Positions 17,381 through 26,076 of a stretch of 64,000 nt of DNA are shown in pieces. How positions within the stretch are numbered: the stretch's first letter is position 1; the number at the start of each line of letters is the position of its first letter. The translations under genes were made by a program, and so were the position numbers. The notes under the pieces were generated by a model. The model saw only the letters and a list, made by a program, of their open reading frames with translations. It did not search any database and had not been told where the DNA came from. The stretch spans positions 1 through 64,000 of the forward strand of contig DATHGT010000197.1 in NCBI GenBank assembly GCA_035317605.1, read 5' to 3'. The DNA comes from DATHGT01 sp035317605. GTDB taxonomy: Bacteria > Methylomirabilota > Methylomirabilia > Rokubacteriales > CSP1-6.

Positions 17381-17713
17381 TCAATGACGGCGGTCGGGTC
17401 GGTCGTCCATCTTCTGATACTCCGTCAGATGGGCTTCCAGCAGGGCGCGCGCCCCTTGGTCGTCGCCGGCTTCCAGCAGGCCGACCACCAGCCGACGGAG
17501 GTCCGGTGCGACGACGGACCCATTGGTCACGGGATTGTAGAAGCGCTCGAGCTCGAGAAGGATCCCCTTGACCCGAGGGAGGTCGTCGAGGTGTTCGAGC
17601 GCTTCTCGCATCATCCGGACTTCGTCGTTCTCGCGGGGCCGGAGCTTGCCCCGGCGGAAGACCAGCCGGTCGTTGGGATCGTCGTGATGTTCAGGGACGC
17701 CAGCCCCGGCCAT
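17381..17713 (-). CDS. Unrecognised 110-residue protein between fdhD and the fdh operon
   Basis: The protein is charged and mostly alpha-helical. The middle (about residues 33-97) resembles a small helical repeat (VRMMREALEHLDDLPRVKGI, RLVVGLLEAGDDQGARALLE). No membrane segment or known motif is seen. It follows fdhD by 51 nt on the same strand and ends 5 nt before the -35 box of the fdh promoter. Function unknown. Confidence 0.5.
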   Translation of the reverse strand: MAGAGVPEHHDDPNDRLVFRRGKLRPRENDEVRMMREALEHLDDLPRVKGILLELERFYNPVTNGSVVAPDLRRLVVGLLEAGDDQGARALLEAHLTEYQKMDDRPDRRH

Positions 17714-17764
17714 GGGACGGGATTCTATCGCACGCGCGGCCCGGCCACGAGCCTTCCCTCTCGA

Positions 17765-18538
17765 TCAGTCGGGTTGGCCCGCCGACTGGACCCCGAGCAC
17801 GATCCCGTCCCCCGCGTAGAGGTTGAAGCCGTCCGGTCTCACGTAGCCGCACACCGTGATGTTGAGCTGCTCGGCCAAGCCGACGGCCATCTCCGTCGGC
17901 GACGTCCGCGAGGCGACGATGGGCACGCCCATGCGCGCGGCCTTGAGCAGCATCTCCGACGACACGCGTCCGGTCGAAAGGAGAATGCGGTCGACGGTCG
18001 AAATATCGCGCAGCAGCGCCTCGCCCTTGATCTTGTCGACGGCGTTGTGGCGGCCGACGTCCTCGGCCACGAGAAGCACGCCCTCGGGATCGGCGAGGGC
18101 CGCGCCGTGGATGCCCCGCGACGCCTTGTACAGAACGGCGGACGCGAACAGGTCCCGCATGCGCGCGGCCAGCTGGGCCGCCGAAATCTGGAGTCCGCTG
18201 GCCAATCGGGGAAACAGACGGTGGTCGATCCGAAACGTGATCCCGCCGCCGCAACCCGAGGTCAGGATCCGCTCCGTCGGCAGATCCACCGGATGGTCGA
18301 GGGTCACGTCTACACGCCCGTCGACCGGCGAGACGTCGAGGGTCTGGATCTCGCGCACGTCGCCGATGACCATCTCCATCCACAGGTAGCCGATCACCAG
18401 CGCTTCGAGCTGGACGGGCGTACAGAGCAGCGTGAGGAATCGAGTCCCGTTGACGTAGACGGTCAGCGGCTGCTCACGGACGACCTCGCCCGTGATCTCC
18501 TCCACCCGCTCACCGCGCACCTTCAGATACGTCCGCAT
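17765..18538 (-). CDS. fdhD: FdhD sulfurtransferase for formate dehydrogenase
   Basis: The 257-residue FdhD passes sulfur from a cysteine desulfurase to the molybdenum cofactor of formate dehydrogenase. Family motifs include PVQLEALVIGYLWMEMVI, DVGRHNAVDKIKG and LLSTGRVSSEMLLKAARMGVP. The loop that carries CxxC in E. coli FdhD reads TSGCGGGITF here, so only the first Cys remains. The gene is separated from truA by the repeat-rich spacer 18539-18716. Confidence 0.94.
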   Translation of the reverse strand: MRTYLKVRGERVEEITGEVVREQPLTVYVNGTRFLTLLCTPVQLEALVIGYLWMEMVIGDVREIQTLDVSPVDGRVDVTLDHPVDLPTERILTSGCGGGITFRIDHRLFPRLASGLQISAAQLAARMRDLFASAVLYKASRGIHGAALADPEGVLLVAEDVGRHNAVDKIKGEALLRDISTVDRILLSTGRVSSEMLLKAARMGVPIVASRTSPTEMAVGLAEQLNITVCGYVRPDGFNLYAGDGIVLGVQSAGQPD

Positions 18539-18564
18539 CTCGCTCGCATTCTAGTCCATTGACG

Positions 18565-18697
18565 TCGGGGGGAGCGAACGCGGGGTCTGAGCGAAGGGGC
18601 TACGCCCCCTCGCGCTCCCCGGCCCGACACCCCCCACCGCCGCGAGTTCGAATCTCGAGCGCGGATGGACGGATTGCGGCGGCAAAGCCGCCGCTCG
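18565..18697. repeat. Hairpin-rich intergenic repeat, copy near fdhD/truA
   Basis: The spacer between truA and fdhD holds several inverted repeats: GCGGCGGC/GCCGCCGC with an AAA loop at 18677-18695, GGGGC/GCCCC around 18598, and a G-run/C-run pair. Read on the minus strand it begins GGCGGCTTTGCCGCC, sharing GGCTTTGCC with the repeats flanking ilvC. It also shares ACGTCGGGGGG with the long inverted repeat at 51942-52075. No open reading frame is convincing here. Confidence 0.5.
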
Positions 18698-18716
18698 AAA
18701 AACGACGTTCGACGAT

Positions 18717-19454
18717 TCAATACATCACCCGCAGGAGGGTCAGGCCGTGAGCGGGCGCGGTGGGGCCGGCGCGGCGGCGGTCGCGGCTGGCCAGCACGTC
18801 GGCGAGCCAGCCCGGCTCGCGGGCGCCGCGCCCGACCTCGACGGCGCTGCCCACGATGTTGCGGACCATGTGGTGCAGGAAGCGGTCGCCGGAGACGAGC
18901 ACGGCGATCCGATCGCGACGACGGAGCACGTGCAGCGCGCGCACCGTGCACGTCGGCTCGTGCTCCCGCCCCGGCGCCGCGCAGAACGCGCTGAAGTCGT
19001 GACGGCCGCGCAGCGGCTCGAGGGCGCACCGCATGCGCTCGACGTCGAGCCGAAGGGGCACGGACCAGGCATAGCGCAGCAGAAAGGGCGACGGCGTCGA
19101 CCCGTTCTCGATGAGATAGCCGTAGCGCTTGCCGAGCGCCGCACGCCGCGCATCGAAACGCTCGTCCGCCTCCGCGCACGCCACCACCCGAATGTCCCGC
19201 GGCAGCGTGGCGTTCAGCGCCCGCTTGACCACGTCGGCGGGGACCTCCCGCCCGGCCCGGATCGACACGGCCTGTCGCAGCGCGTGGACGCCCGCGTCGG
19301 TGCGACTGGCCCCGGTCACGCGAATGCCGTCGCCGAGCAGCGCCTGCGCCGCCGTCACCACGAGCCCCTGCACCGTCGGCCGCCCGGGCTGGATCTGCCA
19401 TCCGGAATAGGCGGTCCCGTCGTACGCGAGCACGACGCGCCAAGCCCGGCTCAC
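18717..19454 (-). CDS. truA: tRNA pseudouridine(38-40) synthase
   Basis: The 245-residue TruA modifies U38-U40 in the anticodon arm of tRNAs. The catalytic Asp lies in GASRTDAGVHALRQ, and the start VLAYDGTAYSGWQIQPGRPTVQG is typical of the family. FLHHMVRNIVG is a conserved C-terminal block. It is the last gene of the long ppdK-ilv-leu-asd transcription unit. Confidence 0.96.
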   Translation of the reverse strand: MSRAWRVVLAYDGTAYSGWQIQPGRPTVQGLVVTAAQALLGDGIRVTGASRTDAGVHALRQAVSIRAGREVPADVVKRALNATLPRDIRVVACAEADERFDARRAALGKRYGYLIENGSTPSPFLLRYAWSVPLRLDVERMRCALEPLRGRHDFSAFCAAPGREHEPTCTVRALHVLRRRDRIAVLVSGDRFLHHMVRNIVGSAVEVGRGAREPGWLADVLASRDRRRAGPTAPAHGLTLLRVMY

Positions 19455-19470
19455 CGTGATCGACCCGGGG

Positions 19471-19761
19471 CTATCGTCGACGGGGCAGCACGGTCAGCCA
19501 GACGACCACCACCGCGAAGACGAGCACGACGTTGACGGCGGCCTGCCACGGCGAAACGGACGAGGGGCGAACACCATGGCGGGCGAGGAAGTCCTGACGG
19601 CTGAAATCCTTCGGCTCGTAGTAGAACGGGTTGTAGCCGCGGCTGGCGTCGATCAGGTTGACGATCCAGGGCACCAGCACGTAGGTGACCACCACGATCG
19701 TGAGCAGGACGGCGAGATGAAAGCGGCCTCGCCGGTGGTAGTAGCGCCGCAATCGACCCAA
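19471..19761 (-). CDS. Small two-helix membrane protein, unrecognised
   Basis: The 96-residue protein has two hydrophobic helices, about residues 14-33 and 72-91, joined by a polar loop with aromatic residues (YNPFYYEPKDFSRQDFLARHG). The N-terminus is basic (GRLRRYYHRRGR) and the C-terminus ends RRR, so both ends probably face the cytoplasm. It lies between asd and truA on the same strand. Function unknown. Confidence 0.65.
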   Translation of the reverse strand: MGRLRRYYHRRGRFHLAVLLTIVVVTYVLVPWIVNLIDASRGYNPFYYEPKDFSRQDFLARHGVRPSSVSPWQAAVNVVLVFAVVVVWLTVLPRRR

Positions 19762-19778
19762 TGCGCCGGCCCTCGCGA

Positions 19779-20786
19779 TCAGAATCCGAGCAGCACTTCC
19801 GCGATCTGAACGGCGTTCGTGGCCGCGCCCTTCCGCAGCTGATCGCCCACCACCCAGAAGTTGAGCGCGCTGGGGTGCGAGAGGTCGTCACGGATGCGCC
19901 CGACGTAGCAGTCGTCCTGGCCCTCCACGGTGACCGGCATCGGATACCGTCCCTGCGCGGGATCGTCCCACAGCCGGAGCCCCGGGAACCGCTCGAAGAG
20001 CGCGCGGGCGCGCTCGGCGCCGATGGGCGTCTCGGTCTCGGCGTTCACCGCCACCGAATGGCAGGTGAAGACCGGCACCCGCACGGTGGTGGGCGAAATC
20101 CGAAGGTCGGGCGCCTCGAGGATCTTGCGGGTCTCGTTGACGAGCTTGCGCTCCTCGCCGGTGTACCCGTCTGACCCGAACGCGTCGATGTGAGGGATCA
20201 GGTTGAAGGCGATCTGGTGCGGGAAGAACCGCGGCGTGATCGCCTCGCCCCGCGCCCACGCGAGCGTCTGCTGGCGCAGATCCTCGATCCCGTTCACGCC
20301 CGCCCCCGACACCGCCTGGTAGCTGGTGGCCACGACCCGGCGCAGGCGACCGGCGTCGTGGAGCGGCTTGAGCGGCATGACCGTGACGATGGTGGTGCAG
20401 TTCGGCGAGGCCACGATGCCCCGGTGAGTCTTGACCGCGTGCGGGTTGATCTCGGGGACGACCAGCGGAACGTCCGGGTCCATCCGGAAGGCGTTGGACT
20501 TGTCGACCACGGTGGCGCCGGCCGCGACCAGCACGGGCGCGATCTCGCGGGACTGGGCGGAGCCGGCCGAGCAGAACGCGATCTCGAGGCCCTTGAAGGC
20601 GGAGGCCTCCACCCGCCGCACGGGGAGGGCGTCGCCCCGAAAGGTCACGGTCTTGCCCACCGAGCGCTCGGAGGCGAAGCACCGCAGCTCGCGCACGGGG
20701 AACTTTCGCTCCTCCAGGATGCGCAGGGTCATCTGCCCGGCCGCCCCGGTGGCGCCGACGACCGCTACCCGGACTCCGCTCGGCAT
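19779..20786 (-). CDS. asd: Aspartate-semialdehyde dehydrogenase
   Basis: The 335-residue enzyme reduces aspartyl phosphate to the semialdehyde, feeding threonine, methionine, lysine and (through threonine) isoleucine synthesis. The nucleotide loop is VVGATGAAGQMTLRILEER and the catalytic Cys 130 is in SPNCTTI. FTCHSVAVNAETE is also conserved. It starts at ATG 20786, 5 nt after leuB. Confidence 0.96.
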   Translation of the reverse strand: MPSGVRVAVVGATGAAGQMTLRILEERKFPVRELRCFASERSVGKTVTFRGDALPVRRVEASAFKGLEIAFCSAGSAQSREIAPVLVAAGATVVDKSNAFRMDPDVPLVVPEINPHAVKTHRGIVASPNCTTIVTVMPLKPLHDAGRLRRVVATSYQAVSGAGVNGIEDLRQQTLAWARGEAITPRFFPHQIAFNLIPHIDAFGSDGYTGEERKLVNETRKILEAPDLRISPTTVRVPVFTCHSVAVNAETETPIGAERARALFERFPGLRLWDDPAQGRYPMPVTVEGQDDCYVGRIRDDLSHPSALNFWVVGDQLRKGAATNAVQIAEVLLGF

Positions 20787-20791
20787 CGGTC

Positions 20792-21871
20792 TCACCCCTC
20801 CAGAGCGCCCACGATCAGGTCGCCCATCTCGCGGGTGCCCACCGTCTTGCCGCCGGGCTCGGCGATGTCGCGCGTGCGGTGGCCGTTCTCGAGCACCCGC
20901 CGCACCGCCCGCTCGACGCGATCGGCGTCGTCGACCCGGTCCAGCGAGTAGCGCAGCAGCATGGCGGCCGACAGGACGGCCGCGATCGGGTTGGCCACGC
21001 CCTGCCCCGCGATGTCCGGCGCGGTGCCGTGGACCGGCTCGTAGAGTCCGACCTTGCCGCCCATCGAGGCGGACGCGAGCATGCCCATCGAGCCGGCGAG
21101 GATCGCCGCCTCGTCGGACAGGATGTCGCCGAAGGTGTTCTCGGCCACGATGGTGTCGAACTGGGTGGGCCGCTGCACCAGCGCCATCGAGCAGTTGTCG
21201 ACCAGGATGTGCTCGAGCGTCACGTCCGGATAGTCCCGGCCCACGCGGGTGACGACCTCGCGCCAGAGCGTGGACACGACCAGCACGTTGGCCTTGTCGA
21301 CCGAGGTGAGCTTGCGGCGGCGCTTGCGCGCGACCTCGAAGGCCACGCGGGCCACCCGCTCGATCTCCCCTGACGTGTACACCATGGTGTTGACCGCGCG
21401 CGCGCTGCCGTCGGCGAACTGCTCGATACCACGCGGCTCGCCGTAATAGAGACCGCCGGTGAGCTCGCGGATCACCATGATGTCCGTGCCCTCGACGACC
21501 GAGCGCTTGAGCGGCGAGGCGTCGACGAGCATCGGGAAGCACACGGCCGGCCGGAGGTTGGCGAAGAGGTCCAGGTCCTTGCGAATGGCCAGCAACCCTC
21601 GCTCGGCCTTCTGCTCCTGCGGCAGGTGATCCCACTTCGGGCCGCCCACGGCGCCGAACAGGATGGCCTGCGACGCTCGGCACAGCTCGAGCGTCTCCTT
21701 CGGCAGCGGTCCGCCGGTGGCGTCGATGGCCGAGCCCCCGATCAGGGCCGGAGTGAACGCGAAGCCGACTCCGGAGCCCTTGCCCACGGCCTCCAGCACC
21801 CGCACGGCCTCGCCCGTCACTTCGGGACCGATGCCGTCGCCCGCGAGCACCGCGATGCGATAGGTCGTCAT
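20792..21871 (-). CDS. leuB: 3-isopropylmalate dehydrogenase
   Basis: The 359-residue LeuB oxidises and decarboxylates 3-isopropylmalate in leucine synthesis. Hallmarks are AVLAGDGIGPEV, FGAVGGPKWD, RELTGGLYYGEPR and the metal-binding DILSDEAA with GSMGMLASAS. ATG at 21871 overlaps the leuA stop (TGATG). leuC and leuD are not in the window. Confidence 0.97.
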   Translation of the reverse strand: MTTYRIAVLAGDGIGPEVTGEAVRVLEAVGKGSGVGFAFTPALIGGSAIDATGGPLPKETLELCRASQAILFGAVGGPKWDHLPQEQKAERGLLAIRKDLDLFANLRPAVCFPMLVDASPLKRSVVEGTDIMVIRELTGGLYYGEPRGIEQFADGSARAVNTMVYTSGEIERVARVAFEVARKRRRKLTSVDKANVLVVSTLWREVVTRVGRDYPDVTLEHILVDNCSMALVQRPTQFDTIVAENTFGDILSDEAAILAGSMGMLASASMGGKVGLYEPVHGTAPDIAGQGVANPIAAVLSAAMLLRYSLDRVDDADRVERAVRRVLENGHRTRDIAEPGGKTVGTREMGDLIVGALEG

Positions 21872-23415
21872 CAGGGACCTACCTCCTTCACGCGCGGGGC
21901 CGACGGCCGCACTACCCGGTTGAGCGCGCTCAGGTACGCGCGGGCGCTGGCCTCGATCACGTCCGTCGACGACCCGCGCCCGGAGACCACGGCGCCGTCG
22001 AAGTCGATCTTCATCGAGACCTCGCCGATCGCGTCCTTGCCGGACGTGGCCGACCGCAGCGAGTAGTCGAGCAGCCGGCCCTTGAGCCCGGTGATGGCCT
22101 CGATGGCGACCACCACCGCGTCGACCGGTCCGTCGCCCACGCCCGAGTCCTGGAAGACCTGCTCGTCGCGCCGCAGCTTGACCGTCGCCGACGGCACCAC
22201 GCCGGTGCCGCTGATCACGTGCAGGTACTCGAGGGCGTACGTCTCCCGGCCCTGGGTCGCCTCGTCGGTGACGATGGTCATGAGGTCCTCGTCGAAGACC
22301 TCCTTCTTGCGATCGGCCAGGTCCTTGAACTTCTTGAACGCGCGATCGAGGTCGGAGCCGCTCAGGTCGAAGCCGAGGTCCTTGAGCCGCGCGGCCAGCG
22401 CGTGACGCCCGGAGTGCTTGCCGAGCACGAGCTTGTTGGACGGGCGCCCGATGTCCTCCGGCCGCATGATCTCGTAGGTGAGCTTCTCCTTGAGCACGCC
22501 GTCCTGGTGGATGCCCGCCTCGTGGGCGAAGGCGTTCTCGCCCACGATGGCCTTGTTGGGCTGCACGTGGATGCCGGTGATGTGGGAGAGCAGCCGCGAC
22601 GACTTGAAGATCTCCTCGGTGCGGACGCGGGTCTCGGCGCCGAAGAAGTCCTTGCGCGTCGTGAGCGCCATCACGATCTCCTCGAGCGAGGCGTTGCCGG
22701 CCCGCTCGCCGATCCCGTTGATCGTGCACTCGATCTGGCGCGCGCCGTTCATGACCGCGGTGAGCGAGTTGGCTACGGCCTGCCCGAGGTCGTTGTGGCA
22801 GTGCACCGAGAGCACCACGTTCTCCATTCCCCGCACGCGCTCGCGGATCTTGCCGATGCGCTCACCCCACTCGGCGGGAATCGCGTAGCCCACGGTGTCG
22901 GGAATGTTGATGGTGCGGGCGCCGGCCTCGATGACCGCCGACAGCACGTCACACATGTAGTCGAAGTCCGTCCGCGAGGCGTCCTCGGGCGAGAACTCCA
23001 CGTCCTCGCAGTAGGCGCGGGCGTGGCGTACCGCATCCACCGACGCCTTCAGGATCTCCGCGCGCGACTTGCGCAGCTTGTACTTGAGATGAATGTCGGA
23101 GGTGGCCACGAACGTGTGGATGCGCGGCTTGCGGGCGTACTTCACGGCCTCCCAGCAGCGGTCGATGTCCCCCAGCCCGACCCGGGAGAGCCCGCAGATC
23201 GCGGGCGCGCCGTCCAGGGTGCCGACTTGCCGCGCCACCTCGCGCGTCGCTTCGAAGTCCTCCTCGGAGGAGATCGGAAAGCCGGCCTCGATGACGTCGA
23301 CGTTCAGGCGGGCCAGCTGCCGGGCCATCTCGAGCTTCTCCATCGTGTTCATCGAGAATCCTGGCGACTGCTCGCCGTCCCGCAGCGTGGTGTCGAAGAT
23401 GATGACGCGATCCAT
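21871..23415 (-). CDS. leuA: 2-isopropylmalate synthase
   Basis: The 514-residue enzyme condenses acetyl-CoA with 2-oxoisovalerate, the committed step to leucine. The N-terminal TIM barrel has IIFDTTLRDGEQSPGFSM and the metal-binding HCHNDLG; the C-terminal part (from about residue 395) is the LeuA dimer domain for leucine feedback. Length is normal. It is between pssA (19 nt upstream) and leuB (overlapping). Confidence 0.97.
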   Translation of the reverse strand: MDRVIIFDTTLRDGEQSPGFSMNTMEKLEMARQLARLNVDVIEAGFPISSEEDFEATREVARQVGTLDGAPAICGLSRVGLGDIDRCWEAVKYARKPRIHTFVATSDIHLKYKLRKSRAEILKASVDAVRHARAYCEDVEFSPEDASRTDFDYMCDVLSAVIEAGARTINIPDTVGYAIPAEWGERIGKIRERVRGMENVVLSVHCHNDLGQAVANSLTAVMNGARQIECTINGIGERAGNASLEEIVMALTTRKDFFGAETRVRTEEIFKSSRLLSHITGIHVQPNKAIVGENAFAHEAGIHQDGVLKEKLTYEIMRPEDIGRPSNKLVLGKHSGRHALAARLKDLGFDLSGSDLDRAFKKFKDLADRKKEVFDEDLMTIVTDEATQGRETYALEYLHVISGTGVVPSATVKLRRDEQVFQDSGVGDGPVDAVVVAIEAITGLKGRLLDYSLRSATSGKDAIGEVSMKIDFDGAVVSGRGSSTDVIEASARAYLSALNRVVRPSAPRVKEVGP

Positions 23416-23433
23416 ACGTCCCCCCTGAAGCGT

Positions 23434-24279
23434 CTACGACGATTCTTTGGTGCTCAGCTCCCCGTGCCCCGCCGCGGTGGTCCGTCCCACGACCAGCCAG
23501 CGCACCGGACCGGAGAGCGCGTAGATCCCGAAGAGCAGGAACGGAAACAGCTCGTAGTTGGTGGCCACGATCATCACCGCGAGGACGACCACGAGCAGCG
23601 TCTGCGCCGGGCGACGCCGCGCGAAGTCGATCTCCTTGAAGCTCCAGTACCGAAAGGTGGAAACCATCAGCAGCGCGGTCAGATACGTCCCGATCGCGAT
23701 GGCCACCAGCATCCAGCGCGCCGCCTCCTCCCGATGGAGCAGCAGCACCGTGGAGACGAGGACGCCGGCCCCGGCCGGCGTGGACAGGCCGACGAAGAAG
23801 CGCCGGTCGGTGACTCCCGTGTAGACGTTGAAGCGGGCCAGTCTCAGCGCGCCGCAGATCACGAACAGGAACGCGGCGAACCACGCCGGGCGGCCGAGGC
23901 CGGCGAGCGCGAACGAGTAGATCAGGAACGCCGGCGCCACGCAGAAGGAGACGACGTCGGCCAGCGAGTCGAACTCCACCCCGAACTGGCTGGTCGCCTT
24001 CATCAGCCGCGCGACCCGCCCGTCGAGCATGTCCATGACCATGGCCACGAAGATCGCCAGCGAGGCCTCGAAGTAGCGGGACTCGACGGTCAGCAGCAGC
24101 GCGAAGAAGCCGCAGAAGAGATTGCCGGTGGTCAAAAGACTCGGCAGCAGGAAGATCCCCCGGCCGCGCATCTTCTGACGAAGCGGCCCACGGCGGCCCC
24201 CCCCGAGACCCCGATCGATCGCGCCGGCGAAGCCGCCGCCCGACCCGGCGAGTCGCCGCTGTCGCAGCCGTCCTCTCAT
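23434..24279 (-). CDS. pssA: CDP-diacylglycerol-serine O-phosphatidyltransferase
   Basis: The 281-residue membrane enzyme makes phosphatidylserine. The CDP-alcohol signature DGx2ARx8Gx3Dx3D is complete (DGRVARLMKATSQFGVEFDS and on). LLPSLLTTGNLFCGF begins the conserved region, and about eight hydrophobic helices follow. The chosen ATG at 24279 overlaps the psd stop (ATGA) and gives a basic N-terminal extension of about 35 residues; a shorter start is possible. Confidence 0.92.
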   Translation of the reverse strand: MRGRLRQRRLAGSGGGFAGAIDRGLGGGRRGPLRQKMRGRGIFLLPSLLTTGNLFCGFFALLLTVESRYFEASLAIFVAMVMDMLDGRVARLMKATSQFGVEFDSLADVVSFCVAPAFLIYSFALAGLGRPAWFAAFLFVICGALRLARFNVYTGVTDRRFFVGLSTPAGAGVLVSTVLLLHREEAARWMLVAIAIGTYLTALLMVSTFRYWSFKEIDFARRRPAQTLLVVVLAVMIVATNYELFPFLLFGIYALSGPVRWLVVGRTTAAGHGELSTKESS

Positions 24280-24911
24280 CCGAGCACCCCGAGCACCGAG
24301 ACCCCGCCGGTGACCCGGTCGCCCACGCGGACGCGCACGTCGGTGCCGCGCGGCATCGAGCAATCCGTGCGAGAGCCGAAGCGGATCATCCCGTAGCGCT
24401 GGCCCGCCTCGAGCTTGTCGCCCGCGCCGACCCGGCACACGATCCGCCGCGCGACGATCCCGGCGATCTGGGTCACGGTCACCCGCGCGTGCTCGCCCTG
24501 CAGGTGGACGGAGCACCGCTCGTTCATCTCGCTCGCGTCGGCCTTGTAGGCGGCGATGAACCGCCCGGTGGTGTAGGTCGTCCCCACCACGAGGCCCCCG
24601 ATGGGCGCGCGGTTGACGTGCACGTCCAGCGGCGAGAGGAAGATCGACACGCGGATCGACGGACCGACGAACGGATCGAGGGCGTCGGCGACGTCGGTCA
24701 CCCGCCCGTCCGCCGGAGAGAGCACCGCGCGGGTGAGCACCGGGACTTCACGCTCGGGATCCCTGAAGAACCCGAGCGAGGCCAGCGACGCCGCCGCGAA
24801 CGGCCACGCCAGCCGGCGACGGCCGGTGAGGAACAGCGCGGCCGCGGCGACGGCGGACCCAAAGATGAAGGGCCAGCCCTCACGGGCTATTGGTATGGGG
24901 GGCCTAGCCAC
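24276..24911 (-). CDS. psd: Phosphatidylserine decarboxylase, short (archaeal-type) form
   Basis: The 211-residue pro-enzyme self-cleaves at Gly 179-Ser 180 in RFGSRTD to make the pyruvoyl group. Conserved blocks are LSPADGRV, PLDVHVNRAPIGG and TTGRFIAAYKADASEMNER. It works with PssA to make phosphatidylethanolamine, and the two genes overlap. The best start is GTG 24911, which lies inside the palindrome of the repeat at 24894-25017, so the first residues (ARPP) come from repeat sequence. The family's usual start is near IPIAREGWPFIF. Confidence 0.92.
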   Translation of the reverse strand: MARPPIPIAREGWPFIFGSAVAAAALFLTGRRRLAWPFAAASLASLGFFRDPEREVPVLTRAVLSPADGRVTDVADALDPFVGPSIRVSIFLSPLDVHVNRAPIGGLVVGTTYTTGRFIAAYKADASEMNERCSVHLQGEHARVTVTQIAGIVARRIVCRVGAGDKLEAGQRYGMIRFGSRTDCSMPRGTDVRVRVGDRVTGGVSVLGVLG

Positions 24912-25017
24912 GGGCCCCCCAAGCCCCTCTTTCGATCACTGAAGGGCTCGGCTCGCCTCCCGAGCGCGGCTCACCTCGCACTGCCACGTCCGTCGCGCCC
25001 TGGCAAAGCCATGGCGC
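24894..25017 (-). repeat. Palindromic repeat, copy between ilvC and psd
   Basis: Read on the minus strand it begins 3 nt after the ilvC stop with GCGCCATGGCTTTGCCAGGG, passes through GCAGTGCGAG...TGATCG (24984-24933), and ends with GGGCTTGGGGGG...GGCCCCCCATA. Each block can form a hairpin. The first and last blocks recur at 26077-26145, and the middle block recurs inside pdxT. It overlaps the psd start codon. Confidence 0.7.
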
Positions 25018-25020
25018 TCC

Positions 25021-26028
25021 TCAACCCATCCGGGGTGGCTGGATCCACGACATCATCGCGCGGAGCCGCTTGCCCACTTCTTCGATCGGGTGTTCGGCCT
25101 CGCGCCGCCGGGTGGCCAGGAACGAGGGGCGGTTGGCCTGATTCTCGAGCACCCATTCACGCGCGAACTGTCCGGACTGGATCTCGCCGAGGATCTTCTT
25201 CATCTCGGCGCGGGTCTGCTCGTTCACCACGCGCGGCCCTCGCGTGTAGTCGCCATACTCCGCGGTGTCGGAAACCGAGTAGCGCATGTAAGCGAGCCCG
25301 CCCTGGTAGAACAGGTCGACGATCAGCTTCATCTCGTGCATGCACTCGAAATACGCGACCTCGGGCTGGTAGCCCGCTTCGACCAGCGTGTCGAACGACG
25401 CCTTGATGAGGTGCGAGATGCCGCCGCACAGCGCCGCCTGTTCACCGAAGAGGTCGGTCTCCGTCTCTTCCTTGAACGTGGTCTCGAGCACGCCCGCGCG
25501 CGTACATCCCACGCCCTTGCCGTAGGCCAGGGCCAGATCCTTGGCCTTGCCGCTCACGTCCTGCTGGACCGCGAGCAGTCCCGGCACCCCCGGTCCCTGC
25601 GTGAAGAGGTCGCGCATCATGTGGCCGGGCGCCTTGGGCGCGATCATGCTCACGTCCACGTCGGGGGGCGGGACGACCTGGTTGAAGTGGATGTTGAAGC
25701 CGTGGGCGAACATCAACATCTTGCCCTTGCCGAGCCCGCCCTTGATCTCGGTCTCGAACACGTGGCGCTGGGTCTGGTCGGGCAGCAGGATCATGATCAC
25801 GTCGCCCATCTGGGCGGCCTCGTTCACGGTGGCCACCCGCAGGCCTTCCTTCTCGGCCTTGGTCCAGCTCTTGGAGCCCTTGTAGAGCCCGACCACCACG
25901 TCCTGGCCGGAGTCCTTCAGGTTCAGGGCGTGGGCGTGCCCCTGGCTGCCATAACCGATGATGGCGATCTTCTTGCCTCGGAGAAGCCCGAGATCCGCGT
26001 CCTGGTCGTAGTAGATCTTGGCCGGCAT
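25021..26028 (-). CDS. ilvC: Ketol-acid reductoisomerase, class I
   Basis: The 335-residue short-form enzyme carries out the isomerise-and-reduce step of valine, leucine and isoleucine synthesis. The Rossmann loop is IIGYGSQGHAHALNL; metal ligands lie in DLFGEQAALCGG and FECMHEMKLIVDL. It starts at ATG 26028. It is flanked on both sides by related palindromic repeats (24894-25017 and 26077-26145) within the ilv operon. Confidence 0.98.
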   Translation of the reverse strand: MPAKIYYDQDADLGLLRGKKIAIIGYGSQGHAHALNLKDSGQDVVVGLYKGSKSWTKAEKEGLRVATVNEAAQMGDVIMILLPDQTQRHVFETEIKGGLGKGKMLMFAHGFNIHFNQVVPPPDVDVSMIAPKAPGHMMRDLFTQGPGVPGLLAVQQDVSGKAKDLALAYGKGVGCTRAGVLETTFKEETETDLFGEQAALCGGISHLIKASFDTLVEAGYQPEVAYFECMHEMKLIVDLFYQGGLAYMRYSVSDTAEYGDYTRGPRVVNEQTRAEMKKILGEIQSGQFAREWVLENQANRPSFLATRRREAEHPIEEVGKRLRAMMSWIQPPRMG

Positions 26029-26076
26029 GACTATCCTTTCCTGATCGTTATCGGTCCGTCCCCGCAATCCCGAGGG

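Noticed and set aside
18625..18665. tRNA-like T-arm (GAGTTCGAATCTC)
   Set aside because: Only four of five stem pairs form and no acceptor, D- or anticodon arm is found upstream; it is part of the hairpin-rich repeat.
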